From NCBI GenBank assembly GCA_902587755.1, contig CACIMN010000002.1, forward strand, positions 124,001-188,000: DNA of 64,000 nt. Reading direction: 5' to 3'. Shown one piece after another: positions 34,407 through 43,926 of the stretch (its first letter is position 1; every line of letters begins with the position of its first letter). Made by a program: the position numbers and the translations under genes. The stretch comes from an uncultured Pelagibacteraceae bacterium (GTDB lineage Bacteria; Pseudomonadota; Alphaproteobacteria; Pelagibacterales; Pelagibacteraceae). The notes beneath the pieces were generated by a model that saw only the letters and a program-made list of their open reading frames with translations, had not been told where the DNA came from and made no database searches.

Positions 34407-34865
34407 TTAGTTTCTAGCTATATTTTTATTATTTAATTTATCTAACTCAATTACAGTTGGATTTTGTGCAGAATGTGGATGCTCATTACCTGCATATATT
34501 TTTAATTTTGTTAATTGTTTTCTGCCCAGTACTCCTCCTGGTAACATTCTTTTAACAGCCATTTTTAAAGTTTCTCCAGGTTTTTTTTCATGAAGTTTTT
34601 CTGGGGTTGAAACTTTAATTCCACCTGGATGGCCAGTGTGTCTGTAATATTTTTTATTTTGAAATTTTTTTCCAGTAAATTTTGCTTGTTCAATATTTTT
34701 AACTACAACAAAATCACCGTCATCCATGTGAGGTGTGTATGTAGTTTTATTCTTACCTCTTATGATATTGGACACAACTGTTGCTAATCTACCTACTACA
34801 GCATTTTTAGCGTCAATTTCATACCAAGATGATGTTATTTGATCTTTTTTTACAAATTTAGTCAT
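34407..34865 (-). CDS. rplM: 50S ribosomal protein L13
   Basis: About 152 residues: SWYEIDAKNAVVGRLATVVS, YTPHMDDGDFVVVKN, KKYYRHTGHPGGIKV, MLPGGVLGRKQLTKLKIYAG and HPHSAQNP. Start set at ATG 34865 (MTKFVKKDQITSSW); an open frame continues 19 codons further upstream, but those residues do not look like L13. The gene is divergent from metY, leaving 212 bases that hold the rplM promoter and the metY leader. Confidence 0.97.
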   Translation of the reverse strand: MTKFVKKDQITSSWYEIDAKNAVVGRLATVVSNIIRGKNKTTYTPHMDDGDFVVVKNIEQAKFTGKKFQNKKYYRHTGHPGGIKVSTPEKLHEKKPGETLKMAVKRMLPGGVLGRKQLTKLKIYAGNEHPHSAQNPTVIELDKLNNKNIARN

Positions 34866-34948
34866 TGTGCGTGGATTAATACTATTAAATAATTCAAAGT
34901 CAATTTTATATTTACCTTGCAAAATGGTGCTATTCTGTTAAAAGTTAA

Positions 34949-34991
34949 TTGCCGATTTGATCCTATTGCGGGCTTATAACTGCTAAAAAGG
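34949..34991 (+). promoter_or_regulatory. SAM-II-like riboswitch motif (upstream of a tandem pair)
   Basis: The bases GATTTGATCCTATTGC (34954-34969) and later ATAACTGCTAAAAAGG (34976-34991) match the conserved core of the SAM-II (metA) aptamer, GAUUUAACCGUAUUGC ... AUAAAUG-GCUAAAAAGG. Possible P1: GCC 34951-34953 with GGC 34971-34973, only three pairs, so folding is less certain than for the second motif. It lies 27 bases before the SAM-V-like motif on the metY leader. It is the weaker of the two and could be degenerate. Confidence 0.55.
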
Positions 34992-35018
34992 AAATCTCAT
35001 TAAATTGTAAAAATCGGT

Positions 35019-35073
35019 AGGCATTTGAACTGTATTGTGCGCCTAACATAATGTTGAAGCACTAAAAAAGGAG
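35019..35073 (+). promoter_or_regulatory. SAM-V (SAM-II-like) riboswitch controlling metY translation
   Basis: H-type pseudoknot: P1 AGGC (35019-35022) with GCCT (35041-35044), P2 GTGC (35037-35040) with GCAC (35059-35062). The first loop reads ATTTGAACTGTATTG and the tail TAAAAAAGGAG. SAM-V aptamers in SAR11 relatives precede metY and share the SAM-II binding core. The AAGGAG in the tail is also the Shine-Dalgarno sequence, four bases before the metY ATG at 35078, so S-adenosylmethionine binding would hide the ribosome site and lower metY translation. Confidence 0.85.
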
Positions 35074-35077
35074 TAAA

Positions 35078-36406
35078 ATGACTAAAAAAAGAAATAACCC
35101 TGAAACTATTGCCATACATGGTGGTGACTATAGGAGTGATCCAGCTACGAATGCTGTAGCTGTTCCAATTTATAGAACAACATCATACCAATTTAACAAT
35201 ACTGAACACGCTGCTAACCTTTTCGCTCTTAAAGAGTTTGGTAATATTTATACACGTATAATGAACCCTACAAATGATGTACTGGAAAAGAGAGTTGCCG
35301 CACTTGAAGGAGGTTTATCATGTGTAACAGTATCCTCAGGTCAAACTGCTTCTACGTTTGCTGTATTAAATGTAGCTCAAGCTGGCGACAATATAGTAAG
35401 CTCAACTGATCTTTATGGTGGAACTGTATCTTTATTCACGCATACACTCAGTAAACTTGGTATAGAAATAAGATATGCAGACCCAAGTAATCCTGAAAAT
35501 TTTGAGAAGTTAATAGATAACAAAACTAGAGCGTTTTATGGTGAAACTTTACCAAATCCATATTTAAGGGTATTTCCAATAAAGGAAGTTTCTGACATTG
35601 GAAGAAAATATAATATTCCACTAATTATGGACAACACTGCTGCACCCGTAATATGTAAACCGATTGAACATGGGGCTGCTGTAGTAATTCACTCGCTTAC
35701 AAAATATATAGGTGGACATGGTACAGCGGTTGCAGGAAGTATAGTTGATAGTGGTAACTTTGATTGGACAGCGGATCCAAAAAGACAACCACTTTTTAAT
35801 GAGCCAGATCCAAGTTATAACAATGTAATCTGGGGAAAGGCAGTACCAGAGTTAACAGGTGCAAATGTACCATTTGCAGTTAGGGCAAGAGTCTGCTTAT
35901 TAAGGGACTTAGGATCAGCTCTGGCTCCAGATAATGCCTTTGCAATAATTCAAGGACTTGAAACAGTTGCTTTAAGAATGAGACAACATTGTGCTAATGC
36001 GGAGTATGTAGTTGATTTTCTTAAGAAGCATAAAGAAGTTACAAAAGTTATTTATTCTACTGAGCACGATAAGCCTATTGCTGATAGAGCAAAAAAATAT
36101 CTTAAAGGTGGAAATGGACCAATGATTGGTATTGAACTTAAAGGAGGTATTGAGGCTGGTAAAAAATTTATTGAGTCTTTAAAGATGTTTTATCACGTTG
36201 CTAATATTGGTGATGCTAGAAGTCTAGCAATTCATCCAGCCAGCACAACTCATAGTCAATTAAATGAAAAAGAATTAGCTGCATCAGGTGTTACTCAAAG
36301 TTATGTAAGACTTTGTATTGGTATTGAACATATTGATGATATTATTGAGGATCTAGATCAAGCATTGAATAAATCTTCAAAGGGTAATTTAAAGGCTGTA
36401 AGTTAA
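35078..36406 (+). CDS. metY: O-acetylhomoserine sulfhydrylase (aminocarboxypropyltransferase)
   Basis: PLP enzyme making homocysteine from O-acetylhomoserine and sulfide. Cys/Met-metabolism fold: VPIYRTTSYQFNN, YTRIMNPTNDVLEKRVAALEGG, SSGQTASTFAVLNVAQAGDN, the PLP lysine in HSLTKYIGGHG, and long C-terminal segment ending LCIGIEHIDDIIEDLDQAL. The 442-residue length separates MetY from shorter MetB/MetC relatives. A strong AAGGAG sits four bases upstream within the SAM-V motif. It is alone on its transcript, ending 29 bases before the convergent ctaA. Confidence 0.95.
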   Translation: MTKKRNNPETIAIHGGDYRSDPATNAVAVPIYRTTSYQFNNTEHAANLFALKEFGNIYTRIMNPTNDVLEKRVAALEGGLSCVTVSSGQTASTFAVLNVAQAGDNIVSSTDLYGGTVSLFTHTLSKLGIEIRYADPSNPENFEKLIDNKTRAFYGETLPNPYLRVFPIKEVSDIGRKYNIPLIMDNTAAPVICKPIEHGAAVVIHSLTKYIGGHGTAVAGSIVDSGNFDWTADPKRQPLFNEPDPSYNNVIWGKAVPELTGANVPFAVRARVCLLRDLGSALAPDNAFAIIQGLETVALRMRQHCANAEYVVDFLKKHKEVTKVIYSTEHDKPIADRAKKYLKGGNGPMIGIELKGGIEAGKKFIESLKMFYHVANIGDARSLAIHPASTTHSQLNEKELAASGVTQSYVRLCIGIEHIDDIIEDLDQALNKSSKGNLKAVS

Positions 36407-36435
36407 TCTGAGTTTTAAATGTCAACAAATAGAAA

Positions 36436-37461
36436 TTAATAAATAGATTCTTTATTTTTTACAATATAAAGAAAATACAAAGTTGAAAGTATTATTAAAA
36501 TAGAGTTTATCTGGTGTAAAGATGCATAAAGCATTTTTACTCCAGATAAAATTGTAAGGACTCCAAGAAATATTTGAAATAATAAAGCAATTCCAATAAT
36601 AAAAATTGGGGTTCTTAAATTTATATTTCCATTTTTTAAAACAAAATAAAGTATGTAAAAATATATTATGACAATTAAATATGCTAAATTTCTATGGATA
36701 AATTGAACAAGTGATTGATCGTCAAATACCGTGAGATAGAAAATATCACTATATACACTATCATCAGGAAAATATGATGAACCCATTAAAGGCCAAGTAT
36801 TATAAATTTTACCTGCATCCATCCCTGAAACAAATGCTCCAATTATTAATTGTAAAAATAATAATAAAAGAAAGAATTTGATTAAGTTTAATTTAATATT
36901 AACTTGATTAATTTTTATGTCAGTTAGATTTAAATATTTCCAAAAAACTATAGATAAAATAATAAAAGCTGTAACTAAATGAAGTGATAATCTATAATGA
37001 CTAACATCAACTCTATCAATCAATCCACTTGAAACCATATACCATCCAATAAATCCCTGAAAACACACTAAGAAAAAAATAATTGAATATTCTCTTAAAA
37101 TCCAAAAACCATTTTTAATTGTTAAATACATCATGGGCAAAAGGACAGCTAAACCAATTAATCTACCCAATTGACGGTGCGCCCATTCCCACCAAAAAAT
37201 TATTTTAAATTCATTTAAGGTCATATTAAAATTTTGCTCTTTGAATTCAGGTATTGTTTTATAAAGATCAAAATATTCAATCCATTGATCATTTGATAAA
37301 GGAGGTAATGAGCCAATAAAAAGTTCCCAGTTTGTAATAGATAGACCAGAGTCAGTTAATCTGGTTAGACCACCTACCAGAATAATAAGGACAATCATCA
37401 CTAATAAACTAATCATCCATATTTTTAATTTAGAATTTAAAGAATAATTCTGACTGTACAT
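36436..37461 (-). CDS. ctaA: heme A synthase (COX15/CtaA)
   Basis: Converts heme O to heme A for cytochrome c oxidase. 341 residues, eight helices, with conserved histidines in WWEWAHRQLGRLIGLAV, VSHYRLSLHLVTAF, QFIHRNLAYLIVI and ASLHQINSILII, plus GGLTRLTDSGLSITNWE at the N terminus and GSSYFPDD. This is the type 2 (alphaproteobacterial/mitochondrial) CtaA without the extra Cys pair. Divergent from the chorismate mutase gene; 43 bases separate the starts. Confidence 0.94.
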   Translation of the reverse strand: MYSQNYSLNSKLKIWMISLLVMIVLIILVGGLTRLTDSGLSITNWELFIGSLPPLSNDQWIEYFDLYKTIPEFKEQNFNMTLNEFKIIFWWEWAHRQLGRLIGLAVLLPMMYLTIKNGFWILREYSIIFFLVCFQGFIGWYMVSSGLIDRVDVSHYRLSLHLVTAFIILSIVFWKYLNLTDIKINQVNIKLNLIKFFLLLLFLQLIIGAFVSGMDAGKIYNTWPLMGSSYFPDDSVYSDIFYLTVFDDQSLVQFIHRNLAYLIVIIYFYILYFVLKNGNINLRTPIFIIGIALLFQIFLGVLTILSGVKMLYASLHQINSILIILSTLYFLYIVKNKESIY

Positions 37462-37504
37462 GAATAGATAAATATAATAATTATTAACGAAACCAATAAA
37501 TTAA

Positions 37505-37795
37505 ATGTCGCCTATAAACAAAAAAAAATTAGAAATAATAAGAGCTAAATTAGATAAATTAGACAATAAGTTATTATCATTGATTAAATATAGGACAATT
37601 CTTGTAAAAGAAGTTTTAAAACTTAAAGAATTTAAAAAAGAAATAGTAGATAAAAAGCGTATAAATTTAATACTTAAAAAAATTAACTCAAAATCTAAAA
37701 AACTAAAGATTGATCCTAAAATTACTAATCGTATATGGAAAAATATGATTTTGTCTTATATCGATTACGAAAAGAGAAACTTTAAAAAAAAGTAA
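37505..37795 (+). CDS. AroQ-type chorismate mutase domain protein
   Basis: 96 residues, all helical, matching the monofunctional AroQ chorismate mutase pattern: IRAKLDKLDNKLLSLIKYRTIL (Arg and Asp of the first helix), KEVLKLKEFKKEIVDKKRI and IWKNMILSYIDYEKR. It would make prephenate for phenylalanine and tyrosine. It is a single gene, ending one base before the convergent rpmG stop. The short length and lack of other domains make the annotation fairly safe. Confidence 0.83.
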   Translation: MSPINKKKLEIIRAKLDKLDNKLLSLIKYRTILVKEVLKLKEFKKEIVDKKRINLILKKINSKSKKLKIDPKITNRIWKNMILSYIDYEKRNFKKK

Positions 37796-37987
37796 TTACT
37801 TGCTGTGAGGTGGAAGTTTTTTTTCCACAAAAATTTCATGTTTTCTTGTATCTGGATTGTATTTTTTAGCTGAAAGTTTAACTTTAGCTTTCTCTCCTCC
37901 AGCCGGTTTTTTAACATAATAAAAGTAAGGACTATCGGGTTTTGCTTCTGGAACCATTCTTACTTTAACGTGCGTTTTTTTTGCCAT
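37796..37987 (-). CDS. rpmG: 50S ribosomal protein L33
   Basis: 63 residues: MAKKTHVKVRMVPEAKP, YFYYVKKPAGGEKAKVKL and the conserved AKKYNPDTRKHEIFVEKKL. There are no cysteines, so it is the zinc-free form. Its 5' end overlaps the 3' end of the MerR-family gene by 28 bases in another frame, which is long for this window. Confidence 0.88.
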   Translation of the reverse strand: MAKKTHVKVRMVPEAKPDSPYFYYVKKPAGGEKAKVKLSAKKYNPDTRKHEIFVEKKLPPHSK

Positions 37988-38346
37988 TTTAATTCTTTTA
38001 ATTTATTAGAAATTTTTAATAACTTATTTTTTAAATTTTTAGCTCTTATAGATTTATCTGTACTTTCGTCAAGCTTTAAAGAGTCTTCATTATTTAATAT
38101 TTTCTTTACACCATTTATTGTCATACCTTGATCTTTAAGTAAAAATTTAACTTTTTTGAGAAGATTTATTGTTTTCTCATCATAATATCTTCTATTGGAA
38201 TTTAATATCTTAGGTTTAATTTGTTTAAATTGAGTTTCCCAAAATCTGATAACATGTGTTGATAAAACTCCCTTTTTATTAGTTTTTAGATTTAATATTT
38301 TCGCAACCTCACCAATAGTTCTGTAAGCGCTGTGTAATTTATCCAT
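37960..38346 (-). CDS. MerR-family transcriptional regulator
   Basis: 128 residues. N-terminal winged helix: YRTIGEVAKILNLKTNKKG, HVIRFWETQF and LNSNRRYYDEKTINLLKKVKFLLKDQGMTINGVKKIL (described as region 60-90), then a basic coiled coil. No ligand-binding domain or metal cysteines. In alphaproteobacteria a MerR-like gene regularly follows ihfA, as here (ATG overlaps ihfA by eight bases); target genes are not known. Confidence 0.88.
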   Translation of the reverse strand: MDKLHSAYRTIGEVAKILNLKTNKKGVLSTHVIRFWETQFKQIKPKILNSNRRYYDEKTINLLKKVKFLLKDQGMTINGVKKILNNEDSLKLDESTDKSIRAKNLKNKLLKISNKLKELKWQKKRTLK

Positions 38347-38638
38347 TATCTCTTGAATTAATAAATTCTTTAAATTCTTTGGATGGCTTAAACAATACTA
38401 CATTACGACTTGAAATTAATTTAGTTTCCTTAGTTTTAGGATTTCTTCCCATTCTAGATTTTTTTTGTCTTATTGTGAAAGTACCAAACTTAGAAAGTTT
38501 TAATTTTTTTTCATTTTTAATATTTTCTAAAATAGTAGATAATAAATCCTCTATTAAATTTTCTGATATTTGTTTTGAAAAACCAAGCTGCATGTAAACT
38601 AAATTAACTAGATCTCTTTTAGTTAAGTTAATTCTCAT
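38339..38638 (-). CDS. ihfA: integration host factor subunit alpha
   Basis: 99 residues of the HU/IHF fold: LTKRDLVNLVYMQLGFSKQ, IKNEKKLKLSKFGTFTIRQKKSR, GRNPKTKETKLISSRNVVLF (arm with the intercalating Pro) and KPSKEFKEFINSR. Its place after plsX and before merR identifies it as IhfA. It starts one base after plsX. The fabH gene usually between plsX and ihfA is not here. Confidence 0.93.
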   Translation of the reverse strand: MRINLTKRDLVNLVYMQLGFSKQISENLIEDLLSTILENIKNEKKLKLSKFGTFTIRQKKSRMGRNPKTKETKLISSRNVVLFKPSKEFKEFINSRDNG

Positions 38639-38639
38639 A

Positions 38640-39641
38640 TTAAATATTTAGCTTAATCTTTTCTATCAAATTACCTTTTACAATTCTATGACAAACATCT
38701 AATGAATTTGAAAAACCAATGTAATCAGTACCACCGTGACTTTTAACAACTGGAGAGTCTAAACCAATGAAGATAGCACCATTATATAGCCTGGGATCTA
38801 ATCTTTTTTTAAATTTTTTTAGGTTCGAGATATTTAGCAAAGATGAAATTTTACCTATAATTGAACCTGTCATAGCTTTTTTGAGTTCCTCTGTAATGAA
38901 ATTTGCAGTTCCTTCAGCTGTTTTCAATGCAACATTTCCGGTAAAACCGTCAGATACAATAACATTAACTTGTCCATCCATTAAATGATTACCTTCTATA
39001 TAACCTTCAAAATTAAAATTTGAGGATTTTTTTTCATTTAATAGTTGATATGTTTCTTTGATTGTTTCATTACCTTTTAGTTCCTCAGAACCAATATTTA
39101 ATAAAGCCACATTCGGCTTATCATTTGGGTATAAAGATGTATATAATGATGCACCCATAATTGAAAAATCTAATAGATTTTTCGAACTACACTCAATATT
39201 TGCTCCTAAATCTAATACAACACTCATTCCTTTTTTATTTGGCCATAATGCTGATAAGGCTGGCTTGTCAATATTTTCTATCATTTTTAAATTTAATTTT
39301 GAAACAACTAGCAATGCACCTGTATTACCCGCTGATATTACTATGTCTGCAAGTCTATCTTTGACACTTTGAATGGCAAGCCACATACTTGTATCTTTTC
39401 CACGTTTTGCTCCTTCTAAAGGACTATCTGTACTTTCTATTTTGTTTTCTGTATGAACTATTTCAAAAAAACTAGTTGGAATTTTACCATTTATTAAAGG
39501 AAAAATTTTATTTTTATCGCCAAAAATTTTATAGTAATTTTTTTTGTTTACAGAATGATTAAAAACAATACCGTCAATAATTTTTTTTGGTGATCCGTCA
39601 CCACCCATTGCATCAACTGCAATTTTAATCAAATCTGACAT
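38640..39641 (-). CDS. plsX: phosphate acyltransferase PlsX
   Basis: Makes acyl-phosphate from acyl-ACP for phospholipid synthesis. IAVDAMGGDGSPKKIIDGI at the start, ADIVISAGNTGALLVVSK, LDLGANIECSSKNLLDFSIMG, NVIVSDGFTGNVALKTAEG and HGGTDYIGFSNSLDVCHR. The 333 residues are normal. It follows rpmF by 18 bases; the usual rpmF-plsX-fabH-ihfA order appears with fabH missing. Confidence 0.96.
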   Translation of the reverse strand: MSDLIKIAVDAMGGDGSPKKIIDGIVFNHSVNKKNYYKIFGDKNKIFPLINGKIPTSFFEIVHTENKIESTDSPLEGAKRGKDTSMWLAIQSVKDRLADIVISAGNTGALLVVSKLNLKMIENIDKPALSALWPNKKGMSVVLDLGANIECSSKNLLDFSIMGASLYTSLYPNDKPNVALLNIGSEELKGNETIKETYQLLNEKKSSNFNFEGYIEGNHLMDGQVNVIVSDGFTGNVALKTAEGTANFITEELKKAMTGSIIGKISSLLNISNLKKFKKRLDPRLYNGAIFIGLDSPVVKSHGGTDYIGFSNSLDVCHRIVKGNLIEKIKLNI

Positions 39642-39659
39642 ATTTGATAAGTATATATG

Positions 39660-39842
39660 TTATTCTTTCGGATCTAAAACTTGTCTTCCCTTATACATTC
39701 CAGTTTTGAGATCCAGATGATGGGAAAGTCTATATTCGCCAGATTTTTTATCTTCAACTATATTTTTAGTTGAATATTTCATTGTCTGACCCCTTCTCAT
39801 TCCTGTTCTTGAAGGAGTTTGTTTTCGTTTAGGTACAGCCAT
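39660..39842 (-). CDS. rpmF: 50S ribosomal protein L32
   Basis: 60 residues: [19 protein letters not shown] and [20 protein letters not shown], the alphaproteobacterial zinc-free L32 (no Cys pairs). It begins two bases after the cytochrome bc1 chaperone stop. The DUF177 (YceD) gene that usually precedes rpmF is not present. Confidence 0.94.
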   Translation of the reverse strand: MAVPKRKQTPSRTGMRRGQTMKYSTKNIVEDKKSGEYRLSHHLDLKTGMYKGRQVLDPKE

Positions 39843-39844
39843 AA

Positions 39845-40312
39845 TTAAAGGTTACTTACACTTTTTAAATAAGAATTCAAAGTTTTTTTTGATAATTTTA
39901 GATTAAAATCATCAAAATATTGAGTTAAATCATCAATATTTTTAAATTCACTTAAAAAAAGTGAAATTTTTTTTATTTTATCAGATTTTGATAATTCATC
40001 CCAAAAATGTATTTCTGAAACCATAGAATGAAATAAATTTATATAATCTTTCATTTTTTTGTTTATCGACTGATCACCATATCCAATTTCTCTAATACTT
40101 AACTCAAGTTGTCTGAAGTTAAAATCATAAATTTCTTGTAAGATTAACTTATTTTCATCATTTTTAAAATTTTTCAAAAAGAATGAAAAATGCAGCAAAA
40201 AGAGCGTTAAACGATCTGAAAAAATATCTTCTCTATTTAAATTTTTGTATAAATCTTTATTTCTAGTGTAATTAATTAAATTGTTATAAATATGTATATA
40301 TTTTTCATTCAT
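39845..40312 (-). CDS. ubiquinol-cytochrome c chaperone family protein (CBP3-like)
   Basis: 155 residues resembling the Ubiq_cyt_C_chap family (CBP3/UQCC1), assembly factors for the cytochrome bc1 complex. The pattern [56 protein letters not shown] (as region 60-95) fits, with the invariant GxGD seen as GYGD. The fit is by motif and by the conserved place next to bamE, rpmF and plsX. The ATG shares two bases with the divergent bamE ATG (CATG). Confidence 0.8.
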   Translation of the reverse strand: MNEKYIHIYNNLINYTRNKDLYKNLNREDIFSDRLTLFLLHFSFFLKNFKNDENKLILQEIYDFNFRQLELSIREIGYGDQSINKKMKDYINLFHSMVSEIHFWDELSKSDKIKKISLFLSEFKNIDDLTQYFDDFNLKLSKKTLNSYLKSVSNL

Positions 40313-40796
40313 GATTAAATTATTATATATAATTTTATTTTCTTTAATAGTTACAAATTGTTCATTTAAGCCTGTTGTTAAACATCATGGTGTTCCTTTT
40401 TTAGATAAAAAACAAAAAAAACTCAAAATTAATGAAAGTAATAAAAATGATATTAAAAAAATATTAGGAAATCCTTCAACCAAAAGTAAATTTGATAACG
40501 ATGTATGGATATATATAGAAAGAAAACAAACCCAATCTGAATTGAAGAACTTAGGTAGAATGAAAATATATAAAAACGATGTTTTGGTGTTAGAAATTAA
40601 TGAATATGGGATATTAAAGTCTAAAAAATTCTACAATAAAAACGATATGGAAAAATTAAAAATTGTAGAGGAGACTACACAGACGGGATTTACAAAAACA
40701 TCATTTATATATGATTTTCTATCGAGTATGAGGCAAAAGATAAATGACCCTCTAGGTGTGAGGGTCAAAAAGCGTGAAGAAATTAGCCAGCGATAA
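40311..40796 (+). CDS. bamE: outer-membrane assembly lipoprotein BamE
   Basis: 161 residues: signal and lipobox LIVTNC (Cys17), then the BamE/SmpA fold [34 protein letters not shown] (region 41-73), the KxGxP-like turn typical of the family, and a C-terminal tail (about 115-161) that is longer than in E. coli. It stabilises BamD-BamA during beta-barrel insertion. The start codon overlaps the divergent chaperone start, and the 3' end overlaps convergent hppA by 14 bases. Confidence 0.85.
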   Translation: MIKLLYIILFSLIVTNCSFKPVVKHHGVPFLDKKQKKLKINESNKNDIKKILGNPSTKSKFDNDVWIYIERKQTQSELKNLGRMKIYKNDVLVLEINEYGILKSKKFYNKNDMEKLKIVEETTQTGFTKTSFIYDFLSSMRQKINDPLGVRVKKREEISQR

Positions 40797-42888
40797 CTGC
40801 TAATAAGAGAAGTGCTACAATATTAGTAATCTTAATCATTGGATTTACAGCAGGTCCAGCTGTATCTTTATAAGGATCACCAACTGTATCCCCTGTTACT
40901 GCAGCTTTATGAGCTTCAGAACCTTTTCCACCATGATTTCCATCTTCAATAAATTTTTTTGCATTATCCCAAGCACCGCCACCGGCAGTCATAGATACAG
41001 CAACAAATAACCCTGTTATAATAACTCCTAATAACATTGCTCCTACTGCAGCTAACGCTGCAACCTGGCCGCCTATTGAGAAAATAATAAAGTAAAGAAC
41101 CACAGGCGAAAGGACAGGTAACAATGAAGGTATAATCATTTCTTTAATTGCTGCTACAGTTAATAAATCAACTAATTTAGCATAATCAGGTTTTTGTTTT
41201 CTTTTCATAATGCCTGGGAATTTTTTAAACTGTCTTCTAACTTCAACAACAACAGCGCCACCTGCTCTACCAACAGCTTGCATTCCCAATGAACCAAACA
41301 GATATGGTAACATACCTCCAATTAATAAACCTACAACAACATATGGATTGGATAAATCAAATGTAACTACAATTCCCTCTAAGGCTGACCCAGCTTCTTT
41401 TGAAAAATGTTTAATATCTTCAGTATATGCAGCAAAAAGAACTAATGCACCCAGACCTGCTGAACCAATAGCATAACCTTTTGTGACAGCTTTTGTAGTA
41501 TTGCCTACTGCATCTAAAGCATCAGTAGTTTTTCTAACTTTTTTATCTAAATTTGACATCTCAGCAATACCACCTGCATTATCAGTAACTGGTCCATATG
41601 CATCTAATGCAACTACCATTCCAGCTAAAGCAAGCATAGTAGTTACTGCAATTGCAATTCCAAATAGTCCTGCAATAGAATTTGTAAGAAGAATACCGGC
41701 TACAATTATTAATGCAGGTATTGCAGTTGCTTCCATAGAAACTGCTAAACCTTGAATAACGTTTGTACCATGTCCGGTTGTAGACGAAAGAGCAACAGAT
41801 TTAACTGGTCTATAACTTGTGCCTGTATAATATTCAGTAATCCAAATTAATAATCCAGTAATAACAAGTCCAATTACACCACAATAATATAAATCCATCC
41901 CATTAAAAGATTTATTATTAACTGTATATTCGTTAGCAAATCCAATTACGTGATCTGTAACAGGCCATAGAATGACTAAAGATGCTACTGCAGAAACAAT
42001 GAAACCTTTATATAAAGCATTCATTACATTTTTGTTTTTTCCAAGTTTAACAAAAAATGTTCCAATTATAGATGTTAATAAACATGCTGCACCGATCGTT
42101 AAAGGGTAAATCATCATATTTAAATTTCCAACAAAGAAAATAGAAGATAAAACCATTGTCGCAACAATTGTAACCGCATAAGTTTCAAATAAATCAGCAG
42201 CCATCCCTGCACAGTCTCCTACATTATCACCAACGTTATCTGCAATTACAGCAGGATTTCTAGGATCATCTTCAGGAATTCCAGCTTCGACTTTTCCAAC
42301 TAAATCTGCACCAACATCAGCACCTTTCGTGAAAATACCACCACCTAATCTTGCGAAAATTGAAATTAATGATGCACCAAAACCTAATGCAACAAGAGCA
42401 TTAACAATTTCTCTTTCATCTACGTTAGACTTTAATAAAATATAATAATAAACAGCTATAGATAATAATGCTAAACCAGCAACCAACATTCCGGTAACAG
42501 CACCAGATTTAAATGCAACAGAAAGACCTTGAGCTAAGCCTTTTCTTGAAGCTTCTGCTGTTCTTACGTTTGCTTCTACAGAAACCAACATTCCTACATA
42601 ACCTGCAATACCTGATAAAGCAGCACCTATTAAATAGCCAAGTCCTACTAATGGGCTAAATGCAATACTCACAATAACTAAAACTACAGCACCAACAATA
42701 GCAATAGTTTTATATTGTCTTGCTAAATAAGCCTTTGCACCAATTTGAATTGCAGATGCAATATCTTTCATTTTTGAATTTCCTGTACTTGAATTTAAAA
42801 TATTTTTACCAGTTAAAAATCCATATACGATAGATAATAAACCAGCTCCGATTGTGTATAATAGTATTGTTTCTACTGTTCCGCTCAT
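40783..42888 (-). CDS. hppA: membrane-bound proton-pumping pyrophosphatase
   Basis: 701 residues and about 16 helices. Core motifs: [20 protein letters not shown] and [19 protein letters not shown] (pyrophosphate/Mg sites) and the C-terminal [30 protein letters not shown] carries Lys where K+-dependent pumps have Ala, which indicates the K+-independent H+-pumping type. It uses pyrophosphate from biosynthesis to energise the membrane, a known SAR11 feature. The leader upstream (42889-42966) is 78 bases. Confidence 0.97.
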   Translation of the reverse strand: MSGTVETILLYTIGAGLLSIVYGFLTGKNILNSSTGNSKMKDIASAIQIGAKAYLARQYKTIAIVGAVVLVIVSIAFSPLVGLGYLIGAALSGIAGYVGMLVSVEANVRTAEASRKGLAQGLSVAFKSGAVTGMLVAGLALLSIAVYYYILLKSNVDEREIVNALVALGFGASLISIFARLGGGIFTKGADVGADLVGKVEAGIPEDDPRNPAVIADNVGDNVGDCAGMAADLFETYAVTIVATMVLSSIFFVGNLNMMIYPLTIGAACLLTSIIGTFFVKLGKNKNVMNALYKGFIVSAVASLVILWPVTDHVIGFANEYTVNNKSFNGMDLYYCGVIGLVITGLLIWITEYYTGTSYRPVKSVALSSTTGHGTNVIQGLAVSMEATAIPALIIVAGILLTNSIAGLFGIAIAVTTMLALAGMVVALDAYGPVTDNAGGIAEMSNLDKKVRKTTDALDAVGNTTKAVTKGYAIGSAGLGALVLFAAYTEDIKHFSKEAGSALEGIVVTFDLSNPYVVVGLLIGGMLPYLFGSLGMQAVGRAGGAVVVEVRRQFKKFPGIMKRKQKPDYAKLVDLLTVAAIKEMIIPSLLPVLSPVVLYFIIFSIGGQVAALAAVGAMLLGVIITGLFVAVSMTAGGGAWDNAKKFIEDGNHGGKGSEAHKAAVTGDTVGDPYKDTAGPAVNPMIKITNIVALLLLAVIAG

Positions 42889-42966
42889 ATTAACCTTAAG
42901 TTGTTGGTTGTTAAATTTTTAAGCCCGCACAATACAAAAAAAGATAGAAAAGACAACGATTAACTT

Positions 42967-43926
42967 CTAAAACTGATGAATATAACCTTTAGATTTAGCT
43001 TGTATTTGCTTATCTTTTTCATCAAATATCACAGATCTATCTTTGCCACATACAATTTTACCAATTTTAGTTATTTTAATTCCTGTTGTTTTGGATGCGT
43101 TTTGAATGATTCTAGCTTTATTAACATCTGCAGTAAATAATACTTGATAATCATCTCCGTTAGAAATTAAATTAATTTTATTTAATCTTTGTTTTTTAAT
43201 CAAGTTACTCAATTTTTTAGAAACAGGTATTTTTTTTTCAAATAAATGAAAAGATAAAGTTTGTCTATTAATCATTTTTAACAAATCATCAATTAAACCA
43301 TCTGAAACATCAATCGAACTATTAGCAAATTTTAATAAATATTTTGTTAAATTAATAGGCAAGTCTGGTTTGTAATATTTATCTACAAAGAATAATTTAT
43401 CTTCATTTCTAAATTTAACTTTATTGCTTAGAGCTTTTAATCCTAAATAGCTATCTCCCAAATTTCCAGTAACATAAATATCATCATTTAATTTAGCTTT
43501 ATTACGAAAAATTATTTTCTTTGAATATCCCAATGAAGTAATTGTAAAACTTAGTTTATTTGAAAAGGTTGTATCACCACCACATAAATCTATATTAAAT
43601 TTATTTTGTTCTGATTTAAGTGACTTAGAAATTTTGTATAAATTATTTTTTGTAAAAGTTTTTTTATTACCAGAACCAGAAATAAAATAAAACATTGGTT
43701 TTACACCTTTGCAAATTAAATCAGAAATAGATGATCTTAATATTTTTTTTATTACCAAATCAGGTGATTTAAAATTAATAAAATGTGTACCAATGTTATA
43801 TGTATCTACAGATATAACAACACCTCTTTTTTTATCAAAAAAAACATCGTCATTTAAATTAAGAGCAGAATAATTGTTTTTAGCTATTTTTGAAAAATAA
43901 TTTCTTATCAGCTCAAATTCATGCAT
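42967..43926 (-). CDS. thiL: thiamine-monophosphate kinase
   Basis: Final step to thiamine diphosphate. 319 residues: N-terminal EFELIRNYF, DVFFDKKRGVVISVDTYNIGTHF (metal/ATP region), VTGNLGDSYLGLKAL and SSIDVSDGLIDDLLKM. Its eight-base overlap with nusB (start inside nusB end) fits the common nusB-thiL pair. Thiamine-precursor dependence is typical for SAR11, which makes retention of ThiL sensible. Confidence 0.93.
   Translation of the reverse strand: MHEFELIRNYFSKIAKNNYSALNLNDDVFFDKKRGVVISVDTYNIGTHFINFKSPDLVIKKILRSSISDLICKGVKPMFYFISGSGNKKTFTKNNLYKISKSLKSEQNKFNIDLCGGDTTFSNKLSFTITSLGYSKKIIFRNKAKLNDDIYVTGNLGDSYLGLKALSNKVKFRNEDKLFFVDKYYKPDLPINLTKYLLKFANSSIDVSDGLIDDLLKMINRQTLSFHLFEKKIPVSKKLSNLIKKQRLNKINLISNGDDYQVLFTADVNKARIIQNASKTTGIKITKIGKIVCGKDRSVIFDEKDKQIQAKSKGYIHQF

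Noticed and set aside
34866-34922. N-terminal extension of L13
   Set aside because: The added residues are not L13-like; the start is better placed at ATG 34865.
42889-42966. SAM-aptamer-like piece (TATTGTGCGGGCTTA on the reverse strand) in the hppA leader
   Set aside because: Only a short stretch resembles the metY leader; no P1 or pseudoknot partner is found.
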